DNA from: a bacterium
GTDB lineage: Bacteria; Vulcanimicrobiota; Vulcanimicrobiia; Vulcanimicrobiales; Vulcanimicrobiaceae
Direction of reading: 5' to 3'
DNA length: 64,000 nucleotides
NCBI GenBank assembly: GCA_028869385.1
Contig: JAGWSR010000023.1
Coordinates: 1-64,000, forward strand
Shown: positions 43,047 to 51,174 of the stretch, piece by piece
Layout of the letters: each line of letters opens with the position of its first letter
How positions within the stretch are numbered: the stretch's first letter is position 1
Made by a program: the position numbers and the translations under genes
Notes under the pieces: generated by a model
Databases searched by the model: none
What the model saw: only the letters and a program-made list of their open reading frames with translations
Told to the model about the DNA's origin: nothing

Positions 43047-43865
43047 ATGCTCGACGAACGCCTGCGTACGGCGGCGATCTTCTCCGCACTCGTCCTCGCG
43101 GCAGTGCTGGGGCTCGCGTTCGCGCGCTACGTGCCGGTCGATAGCTTTGTGTCGCACGACTGGCAGCGGCCGATCGCGGTAGCGCCGCGTGTCGCCTATG
43201 CATTCGCGCGCGCGCAGCTCGCGGCGCTCGGAGGTCTTCCCGGTGATGCGGTGCTCGATCCGTCATTCTCCGTCGCGCAGGTGAGCGGCGGCGGATTGGC
43301 GGCCCCGATGCGGAGCTCGTACACCTTCACATGGTATCCGCGCGATGCGCTCGGCACGCGCGACCAGATTCGCGTGGAGGTTGCGCAGCGCGCCGACGGG
43401 GGGCTCTACCTGGCGTCGGTGCGCCGTCAGTGGCGTCCGGCGTGGCTGCGTACGTTCGAGCAGTGGCGCATCCGTGCGGGAGCGCTCGCCGTCGCCCGGC
43501 CCGATCGCGTGACCTCGACGTGTCCGCACGGCTACGACCTCGCGGCCCTGCTGCGCATCGTCGGTTCGAGCCCGGCGTATGCCCCCTACCTCTCGATCCG
43601 CCCGCAGCCCATCTATCCGCCGAACACGCCGGTCGTGACGGCTTCCTGGCGGACGCCGGTGGCGATCCCGTCTCGCAACGCGTGCTGCGATGCGCACCCG
43701 CCTTCGCCGATCTTCGTGACGGGCGCCATGCTCGCCGACGATACGCGGCCGCACCGTTGGGGGCCACGCGCGCTCGGGTTGCTGGTGGTCGCCCCCAGGC
43801 TCTCGGGCTCCAGGCTGATGTGGTCGCGCTTCATAAGCACCGACGTGGAGCGGGTCTGCCGCTGA
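43047..43865 (+). CDS. Membrane-anchored protein of unknown function
   Basis: A 272-aa protein with one N-terminal membrane segment (about residues 9-27) and a soluble outer part of mixed alpha/beta character rich in Arg, Trp and Pro. Two Cys next to each other (NACCDAHPP) and a further Cys at the C-terminus are notable. No family recognised. ATG 43047 is chosen because an in-frame ATG at 43002 would start on top of the divergent metallo-hydrolase start; neither has a clear ribosome binding site. trxB begins 16 bases downstream. Confidence 0.7.
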   Translation: MLDERLRTAAIFSALVLAAVLGLAFARYVPVDSFVSHDWQRPIAVAPRVAYAFARAQLAALGGLPGDAVLDPSFSVAQVSGGGLAAPMRSSYTFTWYPRDALGTRDQIRVEVAQRADGGLYLASVRRQWRPAWLRTFEQWRIRAGALAVARPDRVTSTCPHGYDLAALLRIVGSSPAYAPYLSIRPQPIYPPNTPVVTASWRTPVAIPSRNACCDAHPPSPIFVTGAMLADDTRPHRWGPRALGLLVVAPRLSGSRLMWSRFISTDVERVCR

Positions 43866-43881
43866 AACCGGAGCGCCCGGC

Positions 43882-44850
43882 ATGCGGGTCGAAACGAGCG
43901 TCACCATGGAACGAGTCATCATCATCGGTTCCGGCCCCGCCGGACTCACCGCCGCCGTCTACGCCGCGCGCGCCAATCTCAACCCCCTCGTCTTCGCGGG
44001 CGGCCTCTACGGCGGGCAGTTGATGCTGACGACCGAGGTCGAGAACTTTCCGGGCTTCCCCGACGGCATCATGGGGCCCGACCTGATGATCAAGTTCCGC
44101 GAGCAGGCCGAGCGCTTCGGCGCGCGCATCGAGAACGTGGACGTGACGAGCGTCGACTTCAGCAAGCGCCCGTTTACCGTGAGCACGAGCGAGGGCTCGT
44201 ATCAAGCGAAGACCGTGATCGTCGCGACGGGCGCGAGCGCACGCTGGCTCGAGATTCCGGGTGAGGAGAAGCTGCGCGGCCGCGGCGTCTCCACCTGCGC
44301 GACCTGCGACGGCGCGTTCTTCCGCGACAAGCACATCGTGGTGGTCGGCGGCGGCGATTCGGCGATGGAAGAGGCGCTCTTCCTCACGCGTTTCGGCAGC
44401 AAGGTGACGGTGATCCATCGCCGCGATCATCTGCGCGCGAGCAAGATCATGGCAGAACGCGCGACCTCGCACGAAAAGATCGCGTTCGTCTGGAACACCG
44501 TGGTGGACGAAGTCCTCGGCGATCCGGTGATGACCGGTCTCAAGCTGCGCAACGTGGAGACGGGCGAGACGAGCGAATTCGCCGCCGACGCGCTCTTCAT
44601 CGCGATCGGCCACACGCCGAACACGAGCATCTTCCAGGACCAGCTCGACCTCGATGAAGCGGGCTACATCGTCTCTCCCGACGGCACCTCGACGAGCGTC
44701 GACGGCATCTTCGTCGCGGGCGACGTGAGCGATCTGCGCTACAAGCAGGCGATCACCGCGGCCGGCGCCGGCTGCAAAGCCGCAATGGACGCGGAGAAGC
44801 ACCTCGAAGCGCTCGAGTTCGCCATGCGGGAGACCGCCACGGCGCGCTAA
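43882..44850 (+). CDS. trxB: Thioredoxin reductase
   Basis: A 322-aa NADPH- and FAD-dependent enzyme that reduces thioredoxin. It has the FAD motif IIIGSGPAGLTAAVYAARA, the redox pair Cys139-Ala-Thr-Cys142 (STCATCDGAFF), the NADPH motif VVGGGDSAMEEALFL and the closing FVAGDVSD. ATG 43882 has GGAG eight bases upstream; ATG 43906 gives the more usual short N-terminus. Its stop overlaps the convergent csaA-like gene by 4 bases. Confidence 0.95.
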   Translation: MRVETSVTMERVIIIGSGPAGLTAAVYAARANLNPLVFAGGLYGGQLMLTTEVENFPGFPDGIMGPDLMIKFREQAERFGARIENVDVTSVDFSKRPFTVSTSEGSYQAKTVIVATGASARWLEIPGEEKLRGRGVSTCATCDGAFFRDKHIVVVGGGDSAMEEALFLTRFGSKVTVIHRRDHLRASKIMAERATSHEKIAFVWNTVVDEVLGDPVMTGLKLRNVETGETSEFAADALFIAIGHTPNTSIFQDQLDLDEAGYIVSPDGTSTSVDGIFVAGDVSDLRYKQAITAAGAGCKAAMDAEKHLEALEFAMRETATAR

Positions 44851-45179
44851 TACAGTCTCGTGCCGTTCGGCACGCTGAACTGCGGCCGAACGAGAACGAC
44901 GGCACCGCGCTCGTCGTTCATGCCGAGAACTAAGACCTCGCTTACGAATCCGGCGATGCGTTTCGGCGCGAAATTGATCACCGCGCATACTTGCGTCCCG
45001 ATCAGTTCATCTGATGTGTAACGCACGGTGATCTGAGCCGACGATGCGCGTTGCCCGAGTTCTTTGCCGAAATCAATCCGTAGCGCGTACGCGGGCTTGC
45101 GTGCACCTGCGAGCGGTTCCGCTGCGACAATCGTTCCGGCGCGAATGTCGAGCGTGAGGAAATCGCTGATATCAATCAC
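44847..45179 (-). CDS. csaA: CsaA-type tRNA-binding/chaperone protein
   Basis: A 110-aa single OB-fold of the EMAP II/Trbp111 type. It matches CsaA along its length: ISDFLTLDIRAGTIVAAEP, SSAQITVRYTSDELIG, AVINFAPKRIAGFVSEVLVLG and VPNGTRLY. CsaA proteins bind tRNA and show chaperone activity in vitro. Start GTG 45179 has GGAAG upstream and overlaps the nucleotidyltransferase stop by 8 bases (GTGATTGA), so it depends on that gene's translation. This is unusual company for csaA. Base composition is lower in GC than the surroundings, as for the two genes before it. Confidence 0.93.
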   Translation of the reverse strand: MIDISDFLTLDIRAGTIVAAEPLAGARKPAYALRIDFGKELGQRASSAQITVRYTSDELIGTQVCAVINFAPKRIAGFVSEVLVLGMNDERGAVVLVRPQFSVPNGTRLY

Positions 45180-45717
45180 GTCGTAGTTCTTCCAAGAAAT
45201 CTTCGAAGCGAGCGAGTTCGCGCTCGCGCTCACTCCAGGTGCGAATGCAGTCAATGTCAATTGCGCCCGAACGTGCCACGGCAACCGCAGAGCGAAGCGA
45301 ACTGCGATCGGCATAAAAATAGAATCCCGCCAGGCGGTCGCGTACGCAGTCGGTGCGATTCAGTACGTGCAGCTGTTCGTCGTGACGCTCGAAGGTCTCC
45401 CATGCGGAGACTAAATCTCCTCCGATTGCAAGAGGTCCGGGTGGAAATTCGACCGTGAACGCATTTGTTTCATGAATGTAGATACCGCTGCGCTCGTTGT
45501 AGCCAAGGGTCTCCATCGCACTCGGCGACGAGATAATCCGCGGACGCTTCATGACGATGAAGTCAGCGTCGCGTGACTGATACGCTTCCGGGGCGTAGAA
45601 TGTAGCTGCGCTACCGCCGGTCAATACCGCTGTCACTCCATCGCGTTCGAGTGTCGTGCACACCGCATAGCAGACGTCGAGAAGCGTAGAATCTGCGCGG
45701 ATGCGGGGATCACACAT
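45172..45717 (-). CDS. Nucleotidyltransferase-fold protein (MNT/AbiEii-like)
   Basis: A 181-aa protein with the polymerase-beta nucleotidyltransferase core: LTGGSAATFY (Gly34-Gly35-Ser36), then RDADF with Asp50 and Asp52, and a third carboxylate Glu90 in AFTVEFPPG. All three catalytic acids appear intact. A helical C-terminal part follows (DRLAGFYFYADRSSLRSAVAVA), as in DUF6036/AbiEii-like proteins. Such enzymes include toxins that modify tRNA or proteins and HEPN-partner antitoxins; which applies here is unknown. ATG 45717 overlaps the upstream HTH gene stop by 8 bases (ATGTGTGA); 45756 is a longer alternative. Confidence 0.8.
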   Translation of the reverse strand: MCDPRIRADSTLLDVCYAVCTTLERDGVTAVLTGGSAATFYAPEAYQSRDADFIVMKRPRIISSPSAMETLGYNERSGIYIHETNAFTVEFPPGPLAIGGDLVSAWETFERHDEQLHVLNRTDCVRDRLAGFYFYADRSSLRSAVAVARSGAIDIDCIRTWSERERELARFEDFLEELRRD

Positions 45718-46039
45718 CTTTGCCAGCGCGGCGCGGTCGGCGGCGCAGGCGCGCAAGACGCTCCTGAACCGTTGTTTTGCGTGCGTATTTCATGAGGAAC
45801 TCCCGAAGCTCGATACCGCCGTACATGCGGGGGTTGATTGCAAATACGCGACTGCGACCAACGAGGCGAGAAACAAGAGCGCCCTCGCGTTCCAAGTCAT
45901 TGAGTATGCGTTGGACCGTGAGCGGCGCGAGTTCGAGGGCGCGAGCGAGTTCACGCGCGTAGGTCTCTTCGAGCAGGGCGACGGCGACGAGAATATCTGT
46001 ACGGGTCGCACTGCCGAAGAGTTTGGCGGGGGGCTCCAT
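45710..46039 (-). CDS. Winged helix-turn-helix regulator
   Basis: A 109-aa ArsR/MarR-like winged-helix protein: helix-rich SATRTDILVAVALLEETYARELARALELAPLTVQ (recognition helix LTVQRILNDLEREGAL) followed by the wing VSRLVGRSRVFAINP and a basic C-terminal tail (RLRRRPRRAGK). It is the first gene of the HTH-nucleotidyltransferase-CsaA operon and has a palindrome right before its ATG, suggesting self-regulation. The recognition by fold is good; the family is not pinned down. Confidence 0.8.
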   Translation of the reverse strand: MEPPAKLFGSATRTDILVAVALLEETYARELARALELAPLTVQRILNDLEREGALVSRLVGRSRVFAINPRMYGGIELREFLMKYARKTTVQERLARLRRRPRRAGKDV

Positions 46040-46043
46040 ACAC

Positions 46044-46057
46044 GCATGATAGCATGC
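46044..46057. promoter_or_regulatory. Palindrome GCATG-ATAG-CATGC, possible operator
   Basis: Arms 46044-46048 and 46053-46057 are inverted repeats around four bases, five bases upstream of the HTH gene start and between it and the -10-like sequence. A second CATG follows immediately. The position suits autorepression by the winged-helix protein; binding is inferred. Confidence 0.45.
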
Positions 46058-46060
46058 ATG

Positions 46061-46089
46061 TATTCATATGGCTACATTTTTGTAGTCAA
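46061..46089 (-). promoter_or_regulatory. Candidate sigma-70 promoter for the HTH-nucleotidyltransferase-CsaA operon
   Basis: On the minus strand TTGACT (46089-46084) is followed after 17 bases by TGAATA (46066-46061), or after 15 bases by TATGAA (46068-46063). The stretch is unusually AT-rich for this chromosome. The -35 box lies inside the last codons of the upstream epimerase gene. Confidence 0.45.
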
Positions 46090-46923
46090 AATGTCCGCCA
46101 GCGCGTCGCCGACGGTCGTGAAGCGGAAGCGGTAGCCGAGCTCTTGCGTGCGTTTGGGGAGCACGCGCTGGCCGTTGACGAGGATGTCGGCGCCTTCGCC
46201 GAAGAGCAGGCGCAGCGCGAAGACGGGCACGGGGAAGAGCGTCGGGCGATGCAGCACGGCTCCGAGCGCCTTCGTGAAATCGGCATTGGTAACCGGAGCG
46301 GGCGCGGTGCCGTTCATCACGCCGCTCGCGCCGTCGATCGCCGCGAGGTAGATCGCGACCAGATCCGCGATGTGGATCCACGACATCCACTGCCTGCCGT
46401 TGCCGATGATGCCGCCCGCACCGAGCTGGAACGGCGGGAGCATCTGCTTGAGCGCTCCGCCGTCTTTGCCGAGCACGATGCCGGTGCGCACGATCGCGAC
46501 GCGCATGCCGAGGTCGGCCGCGCGGTTCGCAGCGCGCTCCCACGCCACGCAGAGTTCGCCGAGAAAGTCGCTTCCGGGCGCGCTCGACTCGTCGTAGGTC
46601 GCGCTCTCGGAGTTCGCATAATAGCCGACCGCCGACGCGGAGACATACGCGTGCGGGCGCTTCGCCATGGAGGCGAACGCGTCGAGCAGGGCGCTCGTCG
46701 CATCCACGCGGCTCGTGACCAGACGCTGCTTCACGGCGGGCGTCCAGCGCTGCGCGATCGGTTCGCCGGCGAGGTTCACGACGACGTCGCACGCGGCTAC
46801 GGCCGCCGCGGCGGCCTGCGGATCGCGAGCCGATGCGGTGATCACCTCGTCGCCGCGTGCGCGCAGCGCCGCGCAGAGGTGCCCTCCGATGAATCCCGAG
46901 GCGCCGATCACTCCAACTCGCAT
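46072..46923 (-). CDS. TIGR01777-type NAD-dependent epimerase (YfcH/SulA-like)
   Basis: A 283-aa extended SDR protein: VGVIGASGFIGGHLCAALRARG nucleotide-binding motif, VVNLAGEPIAQRWTP, SASAVGYYANSE with the active-site Tyr region, RTGIVLGKDGGAL, SWIHIADLV and the C-terminal GQRVLPKRTQELGY. All are hallmarks of the YfcH/TIGR01777 family, found from bacteria to plants (associated with cell division and with lipid-linked functions but not biochemically defined). Start ATG 46923. The next gene upstream ends 14 bases away. Confidence 0.92.
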   Translation of the reverse strand: MRVGVIGASGFIGGHLCAALRARGDEVITASARDPQAAAAAVAACDVVVNLAGEPIAQRWTPAVKQRLVTSRVDATSALLDAFASMAKRPHAYVSASAVGYYANSESATYDESSAPGSDFLGELCVAWERAANRAADLGMRVAIVRTGIVLGKDGGALKQMLPPFQLGAGGIIGNGRQWMSWIHIADLVAIYLAAIDGASGVMNGTAPAPVTNADFTKALGAVLHRPTLFPVPVFALRLLFGEGADILVNGQRVLPKRTQELGYRFRFTTVGDALADILTTKM

Positions 46924-46937
46924 GCTCCGTCCTCTCG

Positions 46938-48257
46938 CTAGCGGACGGCGGTCAGGGCCTCGCTTCCGACGATCGCTTCGATCTCGGCGATGCGCTTGGG
47001 CGCCGCCGCGGTGAGATTCTCGTGGCCGTCGTTGGTGACCAGGAGATCGTCTTCGATGCGGACGCCGATGCCCTTGAACCGCTCGTCACAGTTCAGATCT
47101 CGGTGCACGTAGATCCCCGGCTCGACCGTCGTGACCATGCCCGCCGCGAGGGCGATCGGCTGGTCCTCGGCATCACGCGTGCGACCCACATCGTGCACGT
47201 CGAGCCCGAGCCAGTGCCCGGTTCCGTGCATGTAGTAGTCGCGGTAGCGTTCTTGCTCGATGTTCTCGTCCACGCTGCCGCGCAGCAGGCCGAGCTCGAT
47301 CAAACCTTCGGTGATCGTGCGCACCGCTGCTTCGTGAAACGCGCGCTGCGGGCGACCGGGTTGCACCTCGGCGATGGCGGCCTCTTGCGCCCGCAGCACG
47401 ATCTCGTAAATCGCCCGCTGTTCGGGGGAGAAGCGCCCGCCGACCGGCCACGTGCGCGTGACGTCGGCCGCGTAGTAGTCGATCTCGCAGGCGGCGTCTA
47501 CGAGCAGCAGCGTCCCGTCGGCGAGGCGGTCGCGATTCTCGCGATAGTGGAGAATCGTCGCGTTGTCGCCGCCCGCGACGATGGATTGGTAGGCCATGTG
47601 CTGCGCGCCCGCGCGTTTCGTGGCGTACTCGATGCGGGCGGCGATCTCGTATTCGTAGGCTCCCGGGCGCGTTGCGCGCATCGCGAGCGCGTGCGCGTCG
47701 GCGGTCAACGCACCCGCGCGGCGCATCGTCGCAATCTCGTGCGCATCCTTGATCTGCCGCATCGCGTGAAGGATATCGGTGGGATCGGCGATCGCTCGCG
47801 GCGCGCGACCGGCGCGGCGCGTCTTTGACTTGGCCGCGCGCATCGCGGCGCGCACCTGCGGCTCGAACGTCGGATGTGCCTCGAGGTCGAAGAAGAGCCG
47901 CTCGGCGCCGACCAACAGGCCCGGAAGACGGTCGTCGAGCGTGTCGATCGGCAGCGCGCGGTCAACGCCGAGCGCCTGCGTCGCGGGCTCGACGCCCAAG
48001 CGCTTCCCATTCCAAATCTCCATCGCTCGGTCGCGTTCGCGCAGAAAGAGCACGCTCGTCGCATCGGGATGCTCGGGTGCGAGCACCAGCAGCGCGTCGG
48101 GCTCGTCGAATCCGGTCAAGTAATAGAAGTCGGAGTTCTGCCGAAACGGATACTCGCTGTCGTTGCTGCGGATGATCTCGCGCGCCGAGGGAATGACGGC
48201 GACGCCGCCGCGCAGCGCGGCGAGTGCGCGGGCACGGCGCTCGGCGTAGATATTCAT
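46938..48257 (-). CDS. pepP: Xaa-Pro aminopeptidase (M24B)
   Basis: A 439-aa creatinase-fold peptidase that removes residues preceding proline. An N-terminal domain (FRQNSDFYYLTGFDEPDALLVL) is followed by the catalytic domain with five metal ligands: Asp in VDAACEIDYYAADVTRTWP (two), His in HGTGHWLGLDVHD, Glu in VEPGIYV and Glu in GIGVRIEDD. It is close to PepP. Start ATG 48257 overlaps the M28 peptidase stop by 4 bases (ATGA), so two peptidases are coupled. Confidence 0.93.
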   Translation of the reverse strand: MNIYAERRARALAALRGGVAVIPSAREIIRSNDSEYPFRQNSDFYYLTGFDEPDALLVLAPEHPDATSVLFLRERDRAMEIWNGKRLGVEPATQALGVDRALPIDTLDDRLPGLLVGAERLFFDLEAHPTFEPQVRAAMRAAKSKTRRAGRAPRAIADPTDILHAMRQIKDAHEIATMRRAGALTADAHALAMRATRPGAYEYEIAARIEYATKRAGAQHMAYQSIVAGGDNATILHYRENRDRLADGTLLLVDAACEIDYYAADVTRTWPVGGRFSPEQRAIYEIVLRAQEAAIAEVQPGRPQRAFHEAAVRTITEGLIELGLLRGSVDENIEQERYRDYYMHGTGHWLGLDVHDVGRTRDAEDQPIALAAGMVTTVEPGIYVHRDLNCDERFKGIGVRIEDDLLVTNDGHENLTAAAPKRIAEIEAIVGSEALTAVR

Positions 48258-50077
48258 CGGTTCGTCGCCTTGGCGATCGTATCGCTCAGAGCGTCGAGTT
48301 CGTGCGCGGTGCGGCCGATCGCCGCCGAGATCGCGGCCCGGTTCCCGTCGGCGAGCGCCGCGCTGACGTCGGGAAAGGCGATCGGCGCATACCCGTTGCG
48401 TCCGTAAAAGAGGCGATCGAGGCGCTGCGTCGCGGTGATGAGCACGTTGCCGTCCATACCGCGTCGATCGGCGTTGTCGGCGACGTAGGTGAAGCGGCGA
48501 AGCGCGGTCGCGATCGGCGCGAGGTCGCTCGCGCGCCCGCCGAGCGCGAGTTTCGCAAGCGCGGCGCTCATACGCGGCGGGTAGGCCGCGAGGCGATACG
48601 GCACGCTGCCGGCGGCAAAGCGATAGGTCAGCAGCGCGACGATCTGCGCCATCGTACGGTGATTGACGAAGCCCGGATCGGCTTGCGTCTCGGCGTAGCG
48701 AAAGTCGTCGAACGAGGAGTGATACACGCCGAAGACGCCGCCGAAGCCCATCTCGAGCGTCGGAATACCGAGGTCGTAGAGAAACGCCTCGAAATCCGAG
48801 CCGCCGCCGGGTCCGCGCACCTGCGCGCCGCCGCGCTGCGCGTGCCAGCGGCCGTAGAGCGTGCGCGTCGGCTCCATCGGATCGTGCAGCGTCATCGCCG
48901 CGGGCGCGACCGTGTGCTCGAGCGCGGCTACCGCGCTCGCGTAGAACGTCTGTCCGGTCGTGTCTTCGTCGGCATTGATATACGCGATACAGCCGCTTCC
49001 GAGTTCGCCGTAGTGCGCGCGCACGTACGCCGCGGAGCCGAGCTCGCCGACCTCTTCGCCGTCGAATCCGACGACGACGATGGAGAACTGCGGGCGCCAC
49101 CCGCTGCGATAGAGATAGCCGAGCGCGCGCGCCGCCTCGAGCACCGTCGTCACGCCCGCGCCGTTATCGGTGACGCCGTACACCCATGCGTCGCGATGCG
49201 CGCCGATGACGACCATGTGCGTGGGATCTTTGCCTTGCAGCACGCCGACGGTGTTCCACAATGTCGCGTTATGGCGCATACGCATCTCGACGGTCATCCG
49301 CACCGGACGCCGCGAGATGCCGTCGTGCATCTCCGCGAGGATGCGTCGCGCGGTGAGCGCGGTGATCGGCAGCGTGGGGATCGTCAGTTGCGGTTCGCCG
49401 AGGCTGCCGCGCTGCAGCGAGCCAAGGGGGCGATAGGGGCCGTCGGGATACGCCGGCCCGCGCAGCGAGCCGTCGCGGTCGGCGGGGTCGGAGAAGAAGA
49501 GCACGCCGCGCGCGCCCTTCGCTTGCGCGCGTCGCGCGAGCAGGCCGCGAAACTCCGCGCCGTAGCGCACGAGCAGGATGCGGGTACGCACGTCGAGGCC
49601 GCGCTTGGCGAGCGCCGCATAGTCGGCCTCGGTGCCGTGTCCGGCGTCGATGACGTTCGCGACGACGATACCGCTGCCGCTGAAGGCATTGTACGGCGGT
49701 CCCGAATCGCGCCGCGTGCCGTCGGGATCTTGCGGAATCGGCACCTCGTCGAGCGGCAGCGCGATGTTCTTTTTGCCGCCGGTGAGGATTTCGAGCCCGA
49801 GCTTCTTCGAGAACGGCACGTCGTGCGTGAAGGGCTCGAGCTTGGCGTCGAATCCGTCGGCGGCGAGTTGATCGCGCATCCAGGTCGCGATATGGTAATC
49901 GCCCGGCGTGCTTGCGAAGTGCGATTCCTGATTGATGCGCTGCGCGTCTTCGCGCGCGGCGGCAACGGTCGGCACGTCGAGCAGCATGCGTTCGAGCGCG
50001 CGATCCTGGGCTCGCGCCGGGGCGAGCGATCCGAAGACGAGCGTGGCACCTAGTAGTGCCGCAAGCGAGCGATTCAG
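48254..50077 (-). CDS. Secreted M28 metallopeptidase (glutamate carboxypeptidase II-like) with probable CTG start
   Basis: About 607 aa. Zinc and catalytic residues follow the GCPII pattern: GAHRDAW, VTDNGAG, DGEEVGELGS, YINADED and YHSSFDDF, with a PA domain inserted in the N-terminal half and a TfR-like helical C-terminus. The first ATG in frame (49987) would leave out a signal peptide. Upstream the frame stays open through a good signal sequence (SLAALLGATLVFGSLAPARAQ) that begins at CTG 50077, seven bases after GGGAGGG. No ATG, GTG or TTG exists there, so a CTG start is proposed. Confidence 0.88.
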   Translation of the reverse strand: MNRSLAALLGATLVFGSLAPARAQDRALERMLLDVPTVAAAREDAQRINQESHFASTPGDYHIATWMRDQLAADGFDAKLEPFTHDVPFSKKLGLEILTGGKKNIALPLDEVPIPQDPDGTRRDSGPPYNAFSGSGIVVANVIDAGHGTEADYAALAKRGLDVRTRILLVRYGAEFRGLLARRAQAKGARGVLFFSDPADRDGSLRGPAYPDGPYRPLGSLQRGSLGEPQLTIPTLPITALTARRILAEMHDGISRRPVRMTVEMRMRHNATLWNTVGVLQGKDPTHMVVIGAHRDAWVYGVTDNGAGVTTVLEAARALGYLYRSGWRPQFSIVVVGFDGEEVGELGSAAYVRAHYGELGSGCIAYINADEDTTGQTFYASAVAALEHTVAPAAMTLHDPMEPTRTLYGRWHAQRGGAQVRGPGGGSDFEAFLYDLGIPTLEMGFGGVFGVYHSSFDDFRYAETQADPGFVNHRTMAQIVALLTYRFAAGSVPYRLAAYPPRMSAALAKLALGGRASDLAPIATALRRFTYVADNADRRGMDGNVLITATQRLDRLFYGRNGYAPIAFPDVSAALADGNRAAISAAIGRTAHELDALSDTIAKATNR

Positions 50078-50100
50078 CGGCGGACCCTCCCTGCTATAGG

Positions 50101-51168
50101 TTATCGGGCGTTCGCGCGCAGCAGCGCACGGGCCTCGCGCTCGAGGCGGCCGCTCTCGATCTTGGGATGGCTCAGGTAGAAGAGCGTCATGACGTCGAGG
50201 ACGAAGCGGTGGTGCCGCGCGTGCGCCAGCGGGGCGAAGCGCGCGAGGGCCGCCTCACGCAGCGCGAGCGCGCGTTCGCGCAAGGCTCGCGCGTTCGGAT
50301 AGACATCGGCGAAGTTGAGCTCGCCGTGCTCGCGATCCTCGTCGCGGTCGATAAACGAATCGAGCAGCACGTGCAGCGCGCTGACGTAGGGGAAGTAGCC
50401 GTCGTACGTGGCGCGGATCGCGTCGGGTGCGTCGGCGAAGGCCGCGTAGAGCGGGCCGTACACTTGAAATTGCGAACCGGCCGCGCAGGCGAATTCGTGC
50501 CAATCGAGATCGGCGAAGCGCGCGCGGTGCTCGTCGTACCACGCGACGCAGCGTAGTTCGCGCTCGCCCGGCGGATAGTGTTTGTTCGTCTGCATCTCGC
50601 CGTAGAATGCCGCCGCCTCGGCGAAGTAGGGTAAGAGCATGTCGAGGTGCGGCACCGAGCGAAGCGCCGTCTGCGTGCGCAGGACGAGTTCGCGCAGATA
50701 GCCGCCGTCGTCGCCGCTCGGGCCGAGCGCGTAGTAGTCGCGCGGGGCGGCGCCGGGATCGAGCGCGTCGGCGATCGCGCGATGCAGCACCGGATAGGCC
50801 TCGGCGCGCACCTCCGGGTGGCGGTCGCAGAGATTGTCGAGATAATCGTAGATCGTTTCGAGCGGCGCGACGACGTCGATGTAGGATCGCGCGCGCTCGC
50901 TCGGGAGGAACGTCGCGAGAATGCATGCGCCCGCTACGTGAAAGGCCTTACCGTCCACGCTCGCGAGCGCCTCGCGCCGCAAGCGCTCGTCGGGAATTGC
51001 CGCCGCTCGCGTGCGTATCTCCGCGAGCGCGACGGCGCTGCGCGGCACGACCGCCTGCAAGAAACGCAGCAGGTCTATCGGCGTCGAGACGCCTGCGGCA
51101 ACCAACGCGCGCAGGCGCTCGGGGCTGCAGAGCACGCTGCGGAGCGCCGAGGCGATTTCGCTGAACAT
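50101..51168 (-). CDS. YtpB-like (DUF2600) large terpene synthase
   Basis: A 355-aa all-helical protein of the tetraprenyl-beta-curcumene synthase family, which cyclises long prenyl diphosphates to sesquarterpenes. Diagnostic stretches: VAPLETIYDYLDNLCDRHPEV with the Asp-rich motif, DDGGYLRELVLRTQ, EMQTNKHYP, CAAGSQFQVYGPLYA and FPYVSALHVLLDSFIDRDEDREHGELNF, the second Asp-rich motif. The exact substrate and product cannot be told from sequence. ATG 51168. It lies seven bases after the GlcE-like stop, so it may be in that operon. Confidence 0.88.
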   Translation of the reverse strand: MFSEIASALRSVLCSPERLRALVAAGVSTPIDLLRFLQAVVPRSAVALAEIRTRAAAIPDERLRREALASVDGKAFHVAGACILATFLPSERARSYIDVVAPLETIYDYLDNLCDRHPEVRAEAYPVLHRAIADALDPGAAPRDYYALGPSGDDGGYLRELVLRTQTALRSVPHLDMLLPYFAEAAAFYGEMQTNKHYPPGERELRCVAWYDEHRARFADLDWHEFACAAGSQFQVYGPLYAAFADAPDAIRATYDGYFPYVSALHVLLDSFIDRDEDREHGELNFADVYPNARALRERALALREAALARFAPLAHARHHRFVLDVMTLFYLSHPKIESGRLEREARALLRANAR

Positions 51169-51174
51169 CAGGGC

